64,000 nucleotides of DNA from CAZFOB01 sp964520325. GTDB lineage: Bacteria; Actinomycetota; JAICYB01. Where the stretch lies: the NCBI GenBank assembly GCA_964520325.1, contig CAZFOB010000002.1, forward strand, positions 124,001 to 188,000, given 5' to 3'. The translations under genes were made by a program, and so were the position numbers. The notes beneath the pieces are model-generated. The model did not search any database. It worked only from the letters and a program-made list of their open reading frames with translations, and had not been told where the DNA came from. Below are positions 19,333 through 27,588 of this stretch, piece after piece (the first letter of the stretch is position 1; every line of letters begins with the position of its first letter).

Positions 19333-19668
19333 CTATGCGTTCACAAGCTCGCGCTTAGGCGCTTTACGCGGTCCACTTTCAAACCCGACGACCAAGCGAA
19401 CCCCGAGGGCGTCAGCTACTCGGTGAAGCGTTTCGACACTTGTCTTGTGGCGACCGCTCTCTAGACGAGAAATCGCCGAGTGGCTAGTGCCCACCCTGTC
19501 GGCCAGCTCCTTCTGGGATATCCCCACAGCTGCCCTGTACTTGATGACGAGACGAGCGATCTCCTCGAACGGAGCGAGCCGACTCTGTTCTGTCCGATAT
19601 GTGGCGCTTGTGCGGGCCCGCCGGCGGCGGCCATCCTGTGAGGTGCTTCCTACCGGACTCTTAGTCAT
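19333..19668 (-). CDS. higA: HigA-type XRE antitoxin
   Basis: A 111-residue protein from the ATG at 19668, which has a GGAGGT four bases upstream; a second ATG at 19680 is in frame. The helix-turn-helix occupies about residues 40-95: VGISQKELADRVGTSHSAISRLESGRHKTSVETLHRVADAL, an XRE/HipB-like domain. It should bind its own promoter and neutralise the HigB-type toxin encoded just upstream on the same strand. The toxin frame is broken while this gene is intact. A basic N-terminal arm (GRRRRARTS) precedes the domain. Toxin-first order is typical of higBA. Confidence 0.85.
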   Translation of the reverse strand: MTKSPVGSTSQDGRRRRARTSATYRTEQSRLAPFEEIARLVIKYRAAVGISQKELADRVGTSHSAISRLESGRHKTSVETLHRVADALGVRLVVGFESGPRKAPKRELVNA

Positions 19669-19718
19669 CTCGACCTCCATGAGCAGCTTACCAGTTTTGA
19701 TAATAAGGACAAACGGTC

Positions 19719-20119
19719 TCATGGAGCGTCGCGGCCTGCAGCTCTCGGAGGCCGGCGTTTCGCGGCACCCATACGCGTTCTGAAATCCTCCCACCGCCTC
19801 TTCGCGGTCTCAATTTCCGCGTTCGGCACCTTACCGGTGTCCTTGCGAAAGACGTGCAGCAGCACGACCAGGTTCCGCGAACGCTGGTACAGATTCGGTA
19901 GAGTTCCCGCCCGAAGTGGCACCGGAGCTCCCGCAGTTCGCCCTCGATCTGTGAGCTATGTGGGAACGGGAGATGCGGGTTCGACGGGCCTAGTGTGTTG
20001 AGTCGGTCGATCTGGTTGTCCAGGACCACCTGGCGCCTCACCGATAGCTCATCGATGAAGTCATTGACCGGCTCGGAGCCATCCGAGGTCCGGTAGAACA
20101 CTGCCTGGAAGTTCGCCAT
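19719..20119 (-). pseudogene. higB: HigB/RelE-superfamily toxin disrupted by a frameshift
   Basis: The first frame from ATG 20119 encodes a HigB/phage-Gp49-like start: MANFQAVFYRTSDGSEPV, FIDELS, HLPFPHSSQIEGELRELR, FGRELYRI. At about 19891-19894 the family match moves to another frame, which continues YQRSRNLVVLLHVFRKDTGKV, AEIETAKRRWEDF and ends at TGA 19719-19721. A single missing base (between codons for Ile and Tyr of a YRI-x-YQ segment) accounts for it. As written, the product is a 143-residue hybrid with a nonsense tail and lacks the catalytic C-terminal strand. Intact homologues are ribosome-dependent mRNA interferases. Confidence 0.8.
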
Positions 20120-20362
20120 CCGTGAACGATGGCTGTAGCCGCCGACAACTTTCCTCAGAGCAATCCCTTAGCAACCCGCGGCCTCGGCCCCCACAACGAA
20201 AGAAGCCACACGCCGTGTGACGTGCAGCTTCCTACGTGGAGGTAATCGGACTTTATTCGAACCGGGATTTTCAGCGCTTGTTACGTCACGTCGGGCTACG
20301 AGACCAAGAGTAAACTCCGAAATATCTCCCACCACGTCGCCGTAACCTAAGGTTGGCGATGA

Positions 20363-23347
20363 ATGACGTCTAACCGTCGCGTGAACCTGCCGGGAGGCAC
20401 TGTGACGTTCCTCCTCACCGATGTCGAATCCTCCACACGGCGACTCGAGGAACACGCTGATGAGACCCGAAAAGCGCTCGCTCATCACGACGGAATCTTT
20501 GAAGAAGAGATCTCCGACGCGGGCGGATCACTCGTCAAGACAAAGGGTGAAGGAGACTCGCGCTTTGCCGTGTTCGAGCGCGCGACCGCTGCCGCCGAGG
20601 CTGCGATAAAGATCCAGCGCCGCCTCCGGAGTGAGATGCCCTCACCGCTCTATGTCCGAATGGCTGTCCATACGGGCGAGGCCGAGCTTCGCGAAGACGA
20701 CTACTACGGGCTGGAAGTGAACCGCTGCGCGCGCGTGCGCGCCATCGCGTACGGAGGCCAGGTCCTCGTCTCCGGCGTTACCGCTGCCCTCCTCCGCGAC
20801 GCCATGCCGGCCGGCGCATCGCTCCTCGACCTCGGGATGCATCGACTGAAGGATCTCTCAGCCCCCGAACACGTCTTCCAAGTCTGCGCTCCCGACCTCC
20901 AGGACGAGTTCCCGCCGCTGCTCTCGATCGATGCGCATCCGAACAACCTCCCGCCGCAGCTCACGACATTCGTCGGTCGCGAGCATCAGATCGCCGACGT
21001 CCGGACGCATCTCGAGGAGCACCGGCTCGTCACACTCACCGGCATCGGCGGCTGCGGCAAGACTCGCTTGGCCCTGCAGGTTGCGGCCGAGGAGATCGAC
21101 CACTTCGACGACGGTACCTTCTTCGTCGATCTGGCGCCCTTGCCGGAGGCAGACCTGGTCGGGGGCGCGGTGGCCGTCGGGGTGGGGATGCCGCTGAAGG
21201 GATCGCTCGGCGCCGCGAGCAGCCCGGTCCCCTTGGGCGAGCTCGTCCTCGACTACCTCGCCCACCGGACATGCCTCCTCGTGCTCGACAACTGCGAGCA
21301 CATCCTCGACGCGAGCGCGGATCTCGCCGAAAACATCCTCTCTCGATGCCCTAATGTGCGCCTGCTCGCAACTAGCCGGGAGCCGCTCGGCCTCGAGGGA
21401 GAGCGGTGTTTGCTTGTGCCATCGCTCTCGCTTCCCGTCGATGGCGCCCCCGAAGGCTCCGAAGCCGTCAGCCTCTTCGTGGCGCGCGCGAAAGAGGTGC
21501 AAGCCGCGTTCGAGCTCACCTCGGAGAACGCATCCGCCGTCGCAGAGATCTGTCGACGTCTCGACGGCGTGCCGCTCGCCATCGAGCTCGCCGCTGCGCG
21601 GATCTCACACCTCTCGCCCCGACAGATCGCCGACCGCCTCGACGACATGTTCCGCTTGCTCACCGGAGGGCGCCGGCGCGTGCAACGCCAGCAGACCCTT
21701 CAGGCTGCCCTCGACTGGAGCTACGACTTGCTCGACGGTCACGAGCGCCTCCTGCTCCAAAGACTCGCCGTTTTCCCCGCCACCTTTGGGCTCGACGCGA
21801 CCGAAGGTGTCTGCGCGGACGAAGAGCTCGATCGCCCGGCAATCCTCGATCTGCTCGGCTCTCTCGTCTCCAAATCGCTCGTTGTGGCTGAGCAACGAGG
21901 CGCCGAGGTCGGCTACCGACTCCTGGAAACGGTGCGCGTCTACGCGCGGGAAAAGCTCCGCGAGGCGGGCGAGGCGGAACGGCTCGGCGGACGCCACCGC
22001 GACTGGTACCTGGCTTGGGTTGAGTCGGTCCCGGAGGAGAAGCATTTCAGTCACCTCGGCCATGTTGCTTTCGAGTTGGAGCTCGACAACCTCAGGGCCG
22101 CGCTTGTCTGGTCGGCCTCGGAGAACCGGCCCGACCTTGTCGCCCGGCTGGCCGGGCGGCTGCACGGGCTCTGGTGGATCGGTCAGCACCGGGAGGAAGG
22201 GCGGCGCTGGCTCACGGAAGCAGTGGAGGACCCCGGCCGTCTGGAGACCGCGGAGAGGGTCGCGGTCTTCGCCTCGCTGTCGCAGATCTCGGCCTGGCGC
22301 CTCGACAGCCGGGCGGGCGAGTACGCGCAACGCGCGATCGACGCCGCGTCGGGAGAACCGAGCGGCCCGCTCGTCATGGCGATGATCGAACGAGATGCGG
22401 TGCTGGTCGGCGCCGCAGCGGCTCGGCGGGATCCCGAGCTCGCTGCTGATGCCCGGCGCTCGTGCGACGAAACCATCGCACTTGCGCGTTCGGGCCTACC
22501 CTCGGTCTGGGAGTCGTACGCGCTCCAGGTACGAGGGATCGACGAGATCGTTCTCAGGGACGTCGCCGCGGCAGCCGAGTTCTTGGAGGCGGCCGAGGCG
22601 GTGGTCTTCGACCGGGACGAGTACACGTGGTTGTGGCTCTTCAATCGCGTCAACCTCATCCTGGCCCGCCATCTGCTCGGAGAGATCGAGCGCCCCTTGG
22701 AGCTCGCGCGTGAAGCTCAAGAGATCTCGGAGCAGGTCCGCGGTGTCATGGGGACGTTCCTGTTCGAGCTGCCCGATTGCGCGTACGCCTTCGCCGCCGC
22801 TGGAGATCTCACGACGGCGAGGCGCCTTCTGCGCGAGATGCTCGATGAAGCGCACGGAAGCTCGCTTCCCGGTTACGTCAGCGAAGCGCTGGTCTCGTGC
22901 GCGGCCGTTGCATTCCTCGCCGGCGATCTCCCACGCACTGCCCGACTGCTGGGCGCCGCGCGCGACGTTCCCGGCGCCGCCGGCGGGGGACTCCGCGTTA
23001 TCAGCAGGTACCGGCTGTACCGGCACTACGTCCGCGCGGTGCGGGATGCGCTGAGCCCGGAGGAAGTGCTTCGCTATCGCGACGAGGGCGCCGCGATGTC
23101 CCTAGATGAAGCTGTCGCGTACGCGGTGGCCGAGGAGAACTCCGCCCGAGTGAGTCCATTGACCATGCGCGAGGAACAGGTGGCCGGCCTCCTCGCCAAA
23201 GGGCTTACCAACCGCGGGATCGCCGAGGAGCTCGTACTTTCGGAGCGCACTGTAGACGCCCACCTCGAGCACATCCGCAACAAGCTCGTCCTTCGAAATC
23301 GCGCCCAGATCGCCACCTGGGTGGCCGAGCAGCTGCCGCGAAGTTAG
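20363..23347 (+). CDS. Cyclase-STAND ATPase-LuxR transcriptional regulator (cyclase 3)
   Basis: A 994-residue regulator. The N-terminal cyclase domain (about 10-185) has Asp20 (LLTDVESST), Asp65 in the family-typical KGEGDSRFAVF, and VNRCARV with both Asn and Arg. The STAND NTPase carries GIGGCGKT and LLVLDNCEHILD, with RLAVFPATF after it. Helical repeats span about 570-910, and the C-terminus is a LuxR/GerE helix-turn-helix (about 925-985: LTMREEQVAGLLAKGL, IAEELVLSERTVDAHLEHIRNKL). It probably binds DNA when the ATPase is switched by a ligand. It differs from cyclases 1 and 2 by having this DNA-binding end. About 100 bp covering its 3' end and the next promoter are duplicated 900 bp downstream. 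Confidence 0.92.
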   Translation: MTSNRRVNLPGGTVTFLLTDVESSTRRLEEHADETRKALAHHDGIFEEEISDAGGSLVKTKGEGDSRFAVFERATAAAEAAIKIQRRLRSEMPSPLYVRMAVHTGEAELREDDYYGLEVNRCARVRAIAYGGQVLVSGVTAALLRDAMPAGASLLDLGMHRLKDLSAPEHVFQVCAPDLQDEFPPLLSIDAHPNNLPPQLTTFVGREHQIADVRTHLEEHRLVTLTGIGGCGKTRLALQVAAEEIDHFDDGTFFVDLAPLPEADLVGGAVAVGVGMPLKGSLGAASSPVPLGELVLDYLAHRTCLLVLDNCEHILDASADLAENILSRCPNVRLLATSREPLGLEGERCLLVPSLSLPVDGAPEGSEAVSLFVARAKEVQAAFELTSENASAVAEICRRLDGVPLAIELAAARISHLSPRQIADRLDDMFRLLTGGRRRVQRQQTLQAALDWSYDLLDGHERLLLQRLAVFPATFGLDATEGVCADEELDRPAILDLLGSLVSKSLVVAEQRGAEVGYRLLETVRVYAREKLREAGEAERLGGRHRDWYLAWVESVPEEKHFSHLGHVAFELELDNLRAALVWSASENRPDLVARLAGRLHGLWWIGQHREEGRRWLTEAVEDPGRLETAERVAVFASLSQISAWRLDSRAGEYAQRAIDAASGEPSGPLVMAMIERDAVLVGAAAARRDPELAADARRSCDETIALARSGLPSVWESYALQVRGIDEIVLRDVAAAAEFLEAAEAVVFDRDEYTWLWLFNRVNLILARHLLGEIERPLELAREAQEISEQVRGVMGTFLFELPDCAYAFAAAGDLTTARRLLREMLDEAHGSSLPGYVSEALVSCAAVAFLAGDLPRTARLLGAARDVPGAAGGGLRVISRYRLYRHYVRAVRDALSPEEVLRYRDEGAAMSLDEAVAYAVAEENSARVSPLTMREEQVAGLLAKGLTNRGIAEELVLSERTVDAHLEHIRNKLVLRNRAQIATWVAEQLPRS

Positions 23348-23409
23348 GTACCCGCCTAGGTCGTTTCACGGATTCGCGTTCGGAAGCACAGCTCTAGGGT
23401 GCCGGCATG
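23310..23409 (+). repeat. ~100 bp direct repeat, copy A (luxR 3' end plus promoter)
   Basis: Contains the last 12 codons and stop of the LuxR-type gene, then an intergenic segment ending TAGGGT-N6-ATG at the S16 peptidase start. Copy B at 24210-24311 is about 94 percent identical by eye, with a 2-nt length difference and a few substitutions. TAGGGT ending 6 nt before the ATG is the spacing of an actinobacterial -10 box for a leaderless mRNA. Confidence 0.88.
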
Positions 23410-24195
23410 CCCGCTTGCGGAGAGTCCCGCGCAGACGCCGAGACACCCGAACCGATCCGGCTCGCGACGGTCAGTTTCGCGCGTCTCAGCTCAGCCGGGA
23501 ACTGCGAAAGGACGCGCTACGCTTACCCCGTCCGGAACGCCTGGCAGAAAGCGAGCATCCTTCCGGCGATCGGTTTCCTTATGTTTTGGCTCGTCCTGGC
23601 TCCCACCGTGCTGGTGATCAGTCTGCGCACGGGCACCGATCTGAGCACCGACCACAGCCGCGGACTTGTCGCGGACACAGCACGGTTCGTTCACGGCGGG
23701 GCTCAAGGACGGTCCGAAGGTCGCTTCCTCATTACCGCGGTGTCAGGCCCAAGTACGAGCGAGATGACTCGTGCTGACGCGATCGTCGCGATGCGGGCAG
23801 CGCGAAGGAACGCGATCGTGGCGGCGTTCGCCTGCGTTGGCTTTCGTATGGGCGTCACCGAAGTGACCATCAGCAGTGAAGGCTTCACCGGCGGATCTGC
23901 GGGCCTGATGTTCGCCCTTGCGGTTGTAGACACCCTCAACAGCAGCGACCTGACGGGAGGACGCCACATCGCCGGAACGGGAACGATCCTCGGGGGCGGC
24001 GCCGTCGGCCGCGTCCTCTCAGTCGGGCCCAAGGCGCGTGCCGCCGAGCGTGCCGGCGCGGACCTCTTCCTGGTGCCCGCGGCGCAGGTCGCTGCGGCGC
24101 GTAGTGCGACCGGCACGACGTCCGTCGTCGGCATCCGGACGCTCGATGAGGCCGTCCGGCTCCTCACGGGCGCGCGCGGCTGTGCGAGGCCGTGA
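23407..24195 (+). CDS. Membrane-anchored Lon-like (S16) serine peptidase
   Basis: A 262-residue protein with a 45-residue polar N-terminus, one hydrophobic helix at about 50-72, and an extracellular S16 (Lon protease C-domain) fold. The catalytic dyad is visible: Ser164 in GGSAGLMFAL and Lys209 in SVGPKARAAERAGA, 45 residues apart as in Lon-type proteases. SGPSTSEMTRADAIVAMRAARRNA and TGTILGGGAVGRV are also typical. No ATPase or PDZ domain is present, so it resembles YlbL-like secreted S16 proteins but is shorter. The ATG at 23407 has no Shine-Dalgarno and lies 6 nt after TAGGGT, suggesting leaderless expression. It sits between two direct repeats that duplicate the end of the LuxR gene and this promoter. 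Confidence 0.82.
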   Translation: MPACGESRADAETPEPIRLATVSFARLSSAGNCERTRYAYPVRNAWQKASILPAIGFLMFWLVLAPTVLVISLRTGTDLSTDHSRGLVADTARFVHGGAQGRSEGRFLITAVSGPSTSEMTRADAIVAMRAARRNAIVAAFACVGFRMGVTEVTISSEGFTGGSAGLMFALAVVDTLNSSDLTGGRHIAGTGTILGGGAVGRVLSVGPKARAAERAGADLFLVPAAQVAAARSATGTTSVVGIRTLDEAVRLLTGARGCARP

Positions 24196-24209
24196 GGCTC
24201 GCGGCAAAC

Positions 24210-24311
24210 TCGCCACCTGGGTGGCCGAGCAGCTGCCGCGAAGTTAGGTACCCCCACCTAGGTCCTTTCACGGATTCGCGTTCGGAAGCAAAGCCCTAGG
24301 GTGCCGACATG
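24210..24311 (+). repeat. ~100 bp direct repeat, copy B (orphan luxR 3' end plus promoter)
   Basis: Begins with an untranslated copy of the last codons of the upstream LuxR gene (encoding ATWVAEQLPRS and stop), 14 bp after the S16 stop, and ends with the same TAGGGT-N6-ATG arrangement at 24309. The ATG is in frame with the next gene's better GTG start. The orphan coding tail shows that this segment was copied from the luxR end rather than the reverse. Confidence 0.88.
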
Positions 24312-24341
24312 GGCGCCTGGGCACTCCAAAGGAGGACGAAC

Positions 24342-24914
24342 GTGAACCGGATCCGTTGCATGCTCACCGTGTTTGTGCTGGCAGGAGTGGGTGTTACCGG
24401 TCTCGCACCTCAGTCGTCGGCAGCGGATGCGCGCACCGCATTCGTTCTGACGGACCCGGTTGGCGATGTCACGGACATGCAGCCGTCGAAGGACATCGTC
24501 CGCCTCCAGCTCGAGATCACCGAGTACCAGAGCCCGAAGATGCTGATCTCGATGACGCTGGCGGGAAGGCTAGGCCCCAGAGAGTTGTCCAATTATCAGG
24601 TCAGCGCGCGTTTCCCTGGCGGGTGCAAGTTCACAACGGTGTACTCGCCCAGCCACGTGTTCTGGTTGTCGGAGTTGCGAGGACTCAGGGACTCGGCGGC
24701 TCAGTCCACACTCGTCATCGAGTGCCAAGGGACGGGGACTGCCGGCACCTACAGATCCAAGAGCGTCACTGCTTACGTCCGGGGAGCCGTCATCGTGTGG
24801 ATGGTCGATCTGGCCGATCTCCCCGCAGGCGCCGTGCGCGATGGCTGGCTTCAGGGCGTCCGCGGGTACACCGAGGAGCAGCCTCCTTCTTGGCGACGTC
24901 GGACTCGAGACTGA
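24342..24914 (+). CDS. Secreted protein of unknown function, possibly N-terminal half of a split cupredoxin protein
   Basis: The GTG at 24342 is preceded by an ideal AAAGGAGG with 6 nt spacing; an in-frame ATG at 24309 in repeat B could give a leaderless longer form. The 190-residue product starts with a clear Sec signal peptide (about residues 1-28, ending SSAADA). The mature part is beta-rich with DPVGDVTDMQPSKDIVRLQ near its start, as in secreted beta-sandwich proteins, and ends GYTEEQPP before an Arg-rich tail. If one T is removed near 24890, the reading continues LGDVGLETDEIRSSK directly into the cupredoxin frame. I therefore suspect a one-base frameshift between this gene and the next. 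Function unknown. Confidence 0.7.
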   Translation: MNRIRCMLTVFVLAGVGVTGLAPQSSAADARTAFVLTDPVGDVTDMQPSKDIVRLQLEITEYQSPKMLISMTLAGRLGPRELSNYQVSARFPGGCKFTTVYSPSHVFWLSELRGLRDSAAQSTLVIECQGTGTAGTYRSKSVTAYVRGAVIVWMVDLADLPAGAVRDGWLQGVRGYTEEQPPSWRRRTRD

Positions 24915-25389
24915 CGAGATCCGCTCATCGAAGTCATGGAAGTTCGCTGCGCACACCGCAAACGTCGCAATCTCGATGTCGAACATGCGCTATTGCCAGG
25001 GAGCCGTCTGCCATCCCGGCCAGTTCGGCTACGTCCGGACCGACCCCACCCGACCTGGTCCGATCAATCAGGCGGGCGTCATCGACGTCCATCCTGGAGA
25101 CCGTGTCGTCTGGACCAACGTCGATGCGTTCTGTGACTTCGAGGACGGGCGTCCTTTCGAGTGCCCAGGGCACGATGTGGTGTTCGAGGACGGTAAGGTT
25201 CGCTCTCCGCTGCTTGCTTCTCAGCATCGCGTTGATATCACCAAGCCAGGCCCGAAGCCGGCGAAGTTCGCGTGGGTCGTGCCGACGAAGACTCGACCGG
25301 GAAAGCTCATCCGCTACTACTGCGACGCGCCGGACCGTGGCGATGGCCACGCCGAGGGAGGAATGACAGGCGTACTGCGCGTGGTATGA
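24841..25389 (+). CDS. Cupredoxin-like copper-binding domain protein
   Basis: The frame is open from 24841, but the first 45 residues overlap the preceding gene and carry no signal peptide; an ATG at 24979 (MSNMRYCQG) is an alternative start. The domain has the type-1 copper layout: VIDVHPGDRVVWTNVD, a His in CPGHDVVFEDG, then YYCDAPDRGDGHAEGGMTGVLRVV giving the Cys, His and Met ligands. Additional Cys residues could form disulfides, consistent with export. Since cupredoxins act outside the cytoplasmic membrane, lack of a signal peptide supports the idea that this is the C-terminal half of the upstream secreted protein, separated by a +1 indel. Confidence 0.72.
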   Translation: MAGFRASAGTPRSSLLLGDVGLETDEIRSSKSWKFAAHTANVAISMSNMRYCQGAVCHPGQFGYVRTDPTRPGPINQAGVIDVHPGDRVVWTNVDAFCDFEDGRPFECPGHDVVFEDGKVRSPLLASQHRVDITKPGPKPAKFAWVVPTKTRPGKLIRYYCDAPDRGDGHAEGGMTGVLRVV

Positions 25390-25489
25390 GACTCCATGAA
25401 AACGTCCCACGAGCAACACGGCTGGCCGCCGCAAGACGCGCACTTTTCACACCTGAAGGTCGCCCTCGAACCCAATTGCGACGGCCACC

Positions 25490-25841
25490 GGTGGAGGTGA
25501 GGGGATTCGAACCCCTGTGCCGCGACGCCGAGACGGGTCTTCTCCGAGCGCAGCCCACCGTTTGATCTCGGCCCCCACCCGCCGGCGGGCGAGCTGACGG
25601 GGGCCCAACCTCGGTGAGATCCCCCCGCCAGTCGAGGTCCCCCGACGGGGTTGATTCCGCTTCTGACGCCAGACCCGGAACCGCGGACTGCTCCGGCTGA
25701 CGGCTACTTAGCGATTAACTAAGCAGCGAGTGCCAGGTTGTCTTCGGCACTTATGTGCGTTCCGGTGTTTAACGAGGGTCCGAACACCTCGGCTCGCTTC
25801 TCCCGCGTCGGGACCGTCCCGGTCGAAACCAGTTCACCCCC
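25490..25841 (-). ncRNA. ssrA: Transfer-messenger RNA (tmRNA)
   Basis: The 5' end at 25841 begins GGGGGUGAACUGGUUUCGAC, the standard tmRNA start. The 3' end carries a T-arm (GGGGUUCGAAUCCCC, near 25500-25515) and an acceptor strand CACCUCC that pairs perfectly with the 5' GGGGGUG (one G-U). The sequence after the acceptor reads ACCG, so the final A of CCA is not encoded. In the middle lies a reading frame ending ALAA-stop. The gene follows smpB by 23 nt on the same strand. It rescues stalled ribosomes by trans-translation. Confidence 0.93.
25719..25748 (-). other. tmRNA tag-peptide reading frame
   Basis: The resume codon is inferred as GCC at 25748-25746, preceded by AUAAGU as in other tmRNAs. 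The frame encodes AEDNLALAA and stops with UAG at 25719-25721. Ending in ALAA matches the ClpXP/ClpAP degron of bacterial tags. At nine residues the tag is short. Confidence 0.8.
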
Positions 25842-25864
25842 AAAGCTGCAGTCAGCATAACCTC

Positions 25865-26353
25865 CTAGACACCCTTCTGGCGTCTGCGCTGCACACGCTC
25901 CATCTGTCGCTTGGCATCCCGCTCGGCGATGTCGTGCCGCTTGTCGAAATGCTTCTTGCCGCGGCCGACCCCGATCTCGATCTTCGCGATGCCGTGGGTG
26001 AAGTAGACACGCAGGGGCACAAGCGTCATGCCTTTCTGCTGGGTGGCGACCGCGATCGCCTCGATCTCCTTGCGATGGAGAAGCAGCTTCCTCGGACGCA
26101 CCGGATCGAGGACTTCGTGCGTCGAGGCTCCCGAGTAGGGCGAGATGTGCATGCCGTGGAGGAAGATCTCGTCGCCGGCCACCACGCCGTACGCCTCGGC
26201 TATCTGTCCGCGCCCTTCCCGCAAGGCCTTGACCTCGGACCCCTTCAGCGCGAGGCCGGCCTCGTAGGTGCCCTCGATGGCATAGGAATGCCGCGCGCGG
26301 CGATTCTCGACGGCGATCTTGCGTTCGGGCTTGCCTTCGGTGTTCTCCGGCAT
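25865..26353 (-). CDS. smpB: SsrA-binding protein
   Basis: A 162-residue protein with the SmpB beta-barrel: KIAVENRRARHSYAIEGTYEAG at the start, LKGSEVKALREGRGQIAEAY, IFLHGMHISPYS, then the RPRKLLLHRKEI and GMTLVPLRVYF motifs. A basic tail (KRHDIAERDAKRQMERVQR) enters the ribosomal decoding path. It binds tmRNA and brings it to stalled ribosomes. The ssrA gene follows 23 nt downstream; the M23 peptidase gene lies 17 nt upstream on the same strand, so all three are probably one transcript. Confidence 0.97.
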   Translation of the reverse strand: MPENTEGKPERKIAVENRRARHSYAIEGTYEAGLALKGSEVKALREGRGQIAEAYGVVAGDEIFLHGMHISPYSGASTHEVLDPVRPRKLLLHRKEIEAIAVATQQKGMTLVPLRVYFTHGIAKIEIGVGRGKKHFDKRHDIAERDAKRQMERVQRRRQKGV

Positions 26354-26370
26354 GACGTCCGAGCGTAGCG

Positions 26371-27588
26371 TTAAGGAAGCCACCCCATCGGGTCGACGGG
26401 GTCGCCGTTGACCCGGACCTCGAAATGCAGGTGTGGTCCAGTGCAGTACCCGGTGCATCCGACGGCGCCGATCTTCGTCCCACGGCCGACCACCGCGCCG
26501 TTGGCAACGCCGATCTCGGACTGGTGAGCGTAGAGCGTCGCGATCCCGCCGCCGTGGTCGACGATCACGGTGTTGCCGTAGCCGTTCTTCGGCCCCGCGA
26601 AGACCACCGATCCGGCACCGGCAGAAACGATGGGACTGGCGGCGGGAGCACCGATGTCGATGCCGTTATGGAAGCGCTGGGTCTTGAAGATCGGGTGCTC
26701 GCGCCAGCCGAAGCCCGACGTGACCGGACCGCTCACCGGCCACACCATCCCCTTCGGAGACACCTGAGCCGGACCGCTCCCCCGTCCTCGTAGGAAAGCC
26801 GCGATCGATGCCGACTCGGCCTGCAGCGATGCCGACTCCCGTTCGTACTCCGCCTTTTGCCGTTCGACGTCGCCGAGCGCCGCGTACGACGCCTGCAATT
26901 CGCCGGACACCGCGCCGTGTCGAGCCGACACTTCGTTCTTGACCGCCGCCGCACGGTTACGCTCCGCGCTCACAACCACGTGTTGCGCGTCGGCTTTCTC
27001 GCGAAGGTCCTTCATCTCGTCGAGGCTCGCGATGATCAGCTTACGCACCTCGCGCACCTCAACGATCTCGCGCTCGTCCTTGCGCACCACGTGCGCAACG
27101 AGAGAGAAGCGGCGCATGAAGTCGCTGACACCCTTGATGTCGGCGAACATGTCAAACATCGACACCGGTCCCCGTTTGTAGATGTGGACGGCACGTGCCC
27201 GGATGTCGTCCAGCGCGCGTTGCATCAGCTTCTCCGCGTGCTCGATCGCGCGCTTCTTCGCCGCGATCTTCGCCTCGATCTCGTCCAGCGTGGCCGACGC
27301 CCGATCCGCCCGACCCTTGACATCGTCGTAGATCGACTGCAGCTCGGCGAGCTCGTCGGTGAGCACGTCACGCCGGACGCCGTCCCGCTCGATCTCGTCG
27401 CGGATGGCACTCTCGCGCCGGGCGAGCTCGGTGCGGGCACGCTCGATCTCGTCCAGCCGTTGCTGGATCTCGTCGGCACGCGACTCCTGGGCCAGCGCGG
27501 GTGTCTGCGCGGGTGTCTGCGCCACAAGAGCCACAACGACGCACAGGGTGCTCAAGAGTGCACGTATGACTACAGGTCGCTTCAACAT
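26371..27588 (-). CDS. Secreted M23 metallopeptidase with N-terminal coiled-coil (FtsEX-associated type)
   Basis: A 405-residue protein from the ATG at 27588, preceded by a TGGAG. A signal peptide (about 1-33, ending TPALAQ) is followed by about 220 residues of long coiled-coil. The C-terminal M23/LytM domain begins VWPVSGPVTSGFGWREHPI and has zinc ligands in FHNGIDIGAP (His and Asp) and GPHLHFEVR (HxH). All metal residues are present, so it should be an active peptidoglycan endopeptidase. Gene order ftsE, ftsX, M23 protein mirrors other actinobacteria and Firmicutes, where FtsEX controls such a hydrolase through its coiled-coil during division. Here pabB is inserted on the opposite strand between ftsX and this gene. 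Confidence 0.92.
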   Translation of the reverse strand: MLKRPVVIRALLSTLCVVVALVAQTPAQTPALAQESRADEIQQRLDEIERARTELARRESAIRDEIERDGVRRDVLTDELAELQSIYDDVKGRADRASATLDEIEAKIAAKKRAIEHAEKLMQRALDDIRARAVHIYKRGPVSMFDMFADIKGVSDFMRRFSLVAHVVRKDEREIVEVREVRKLIIASLDEMKDLREKADAQHVVVSAERNRAAAVKNEVSARHGAVSGELQASYAALGDVERQKAEYERESASLQAESASIAAFLRGRGSGPAQVSPKGMVWPVSGPVTSGFGWREHPIFKTQRFHNGIDIGAPAASPIVSAGAGSVVFAGPKNGYGNTVIVDHGGGIATLYAHQSEIGVANGAVVGRGTKIGAVGCTGYCTGPHLHFEVRVNGDPVDPMGWLP

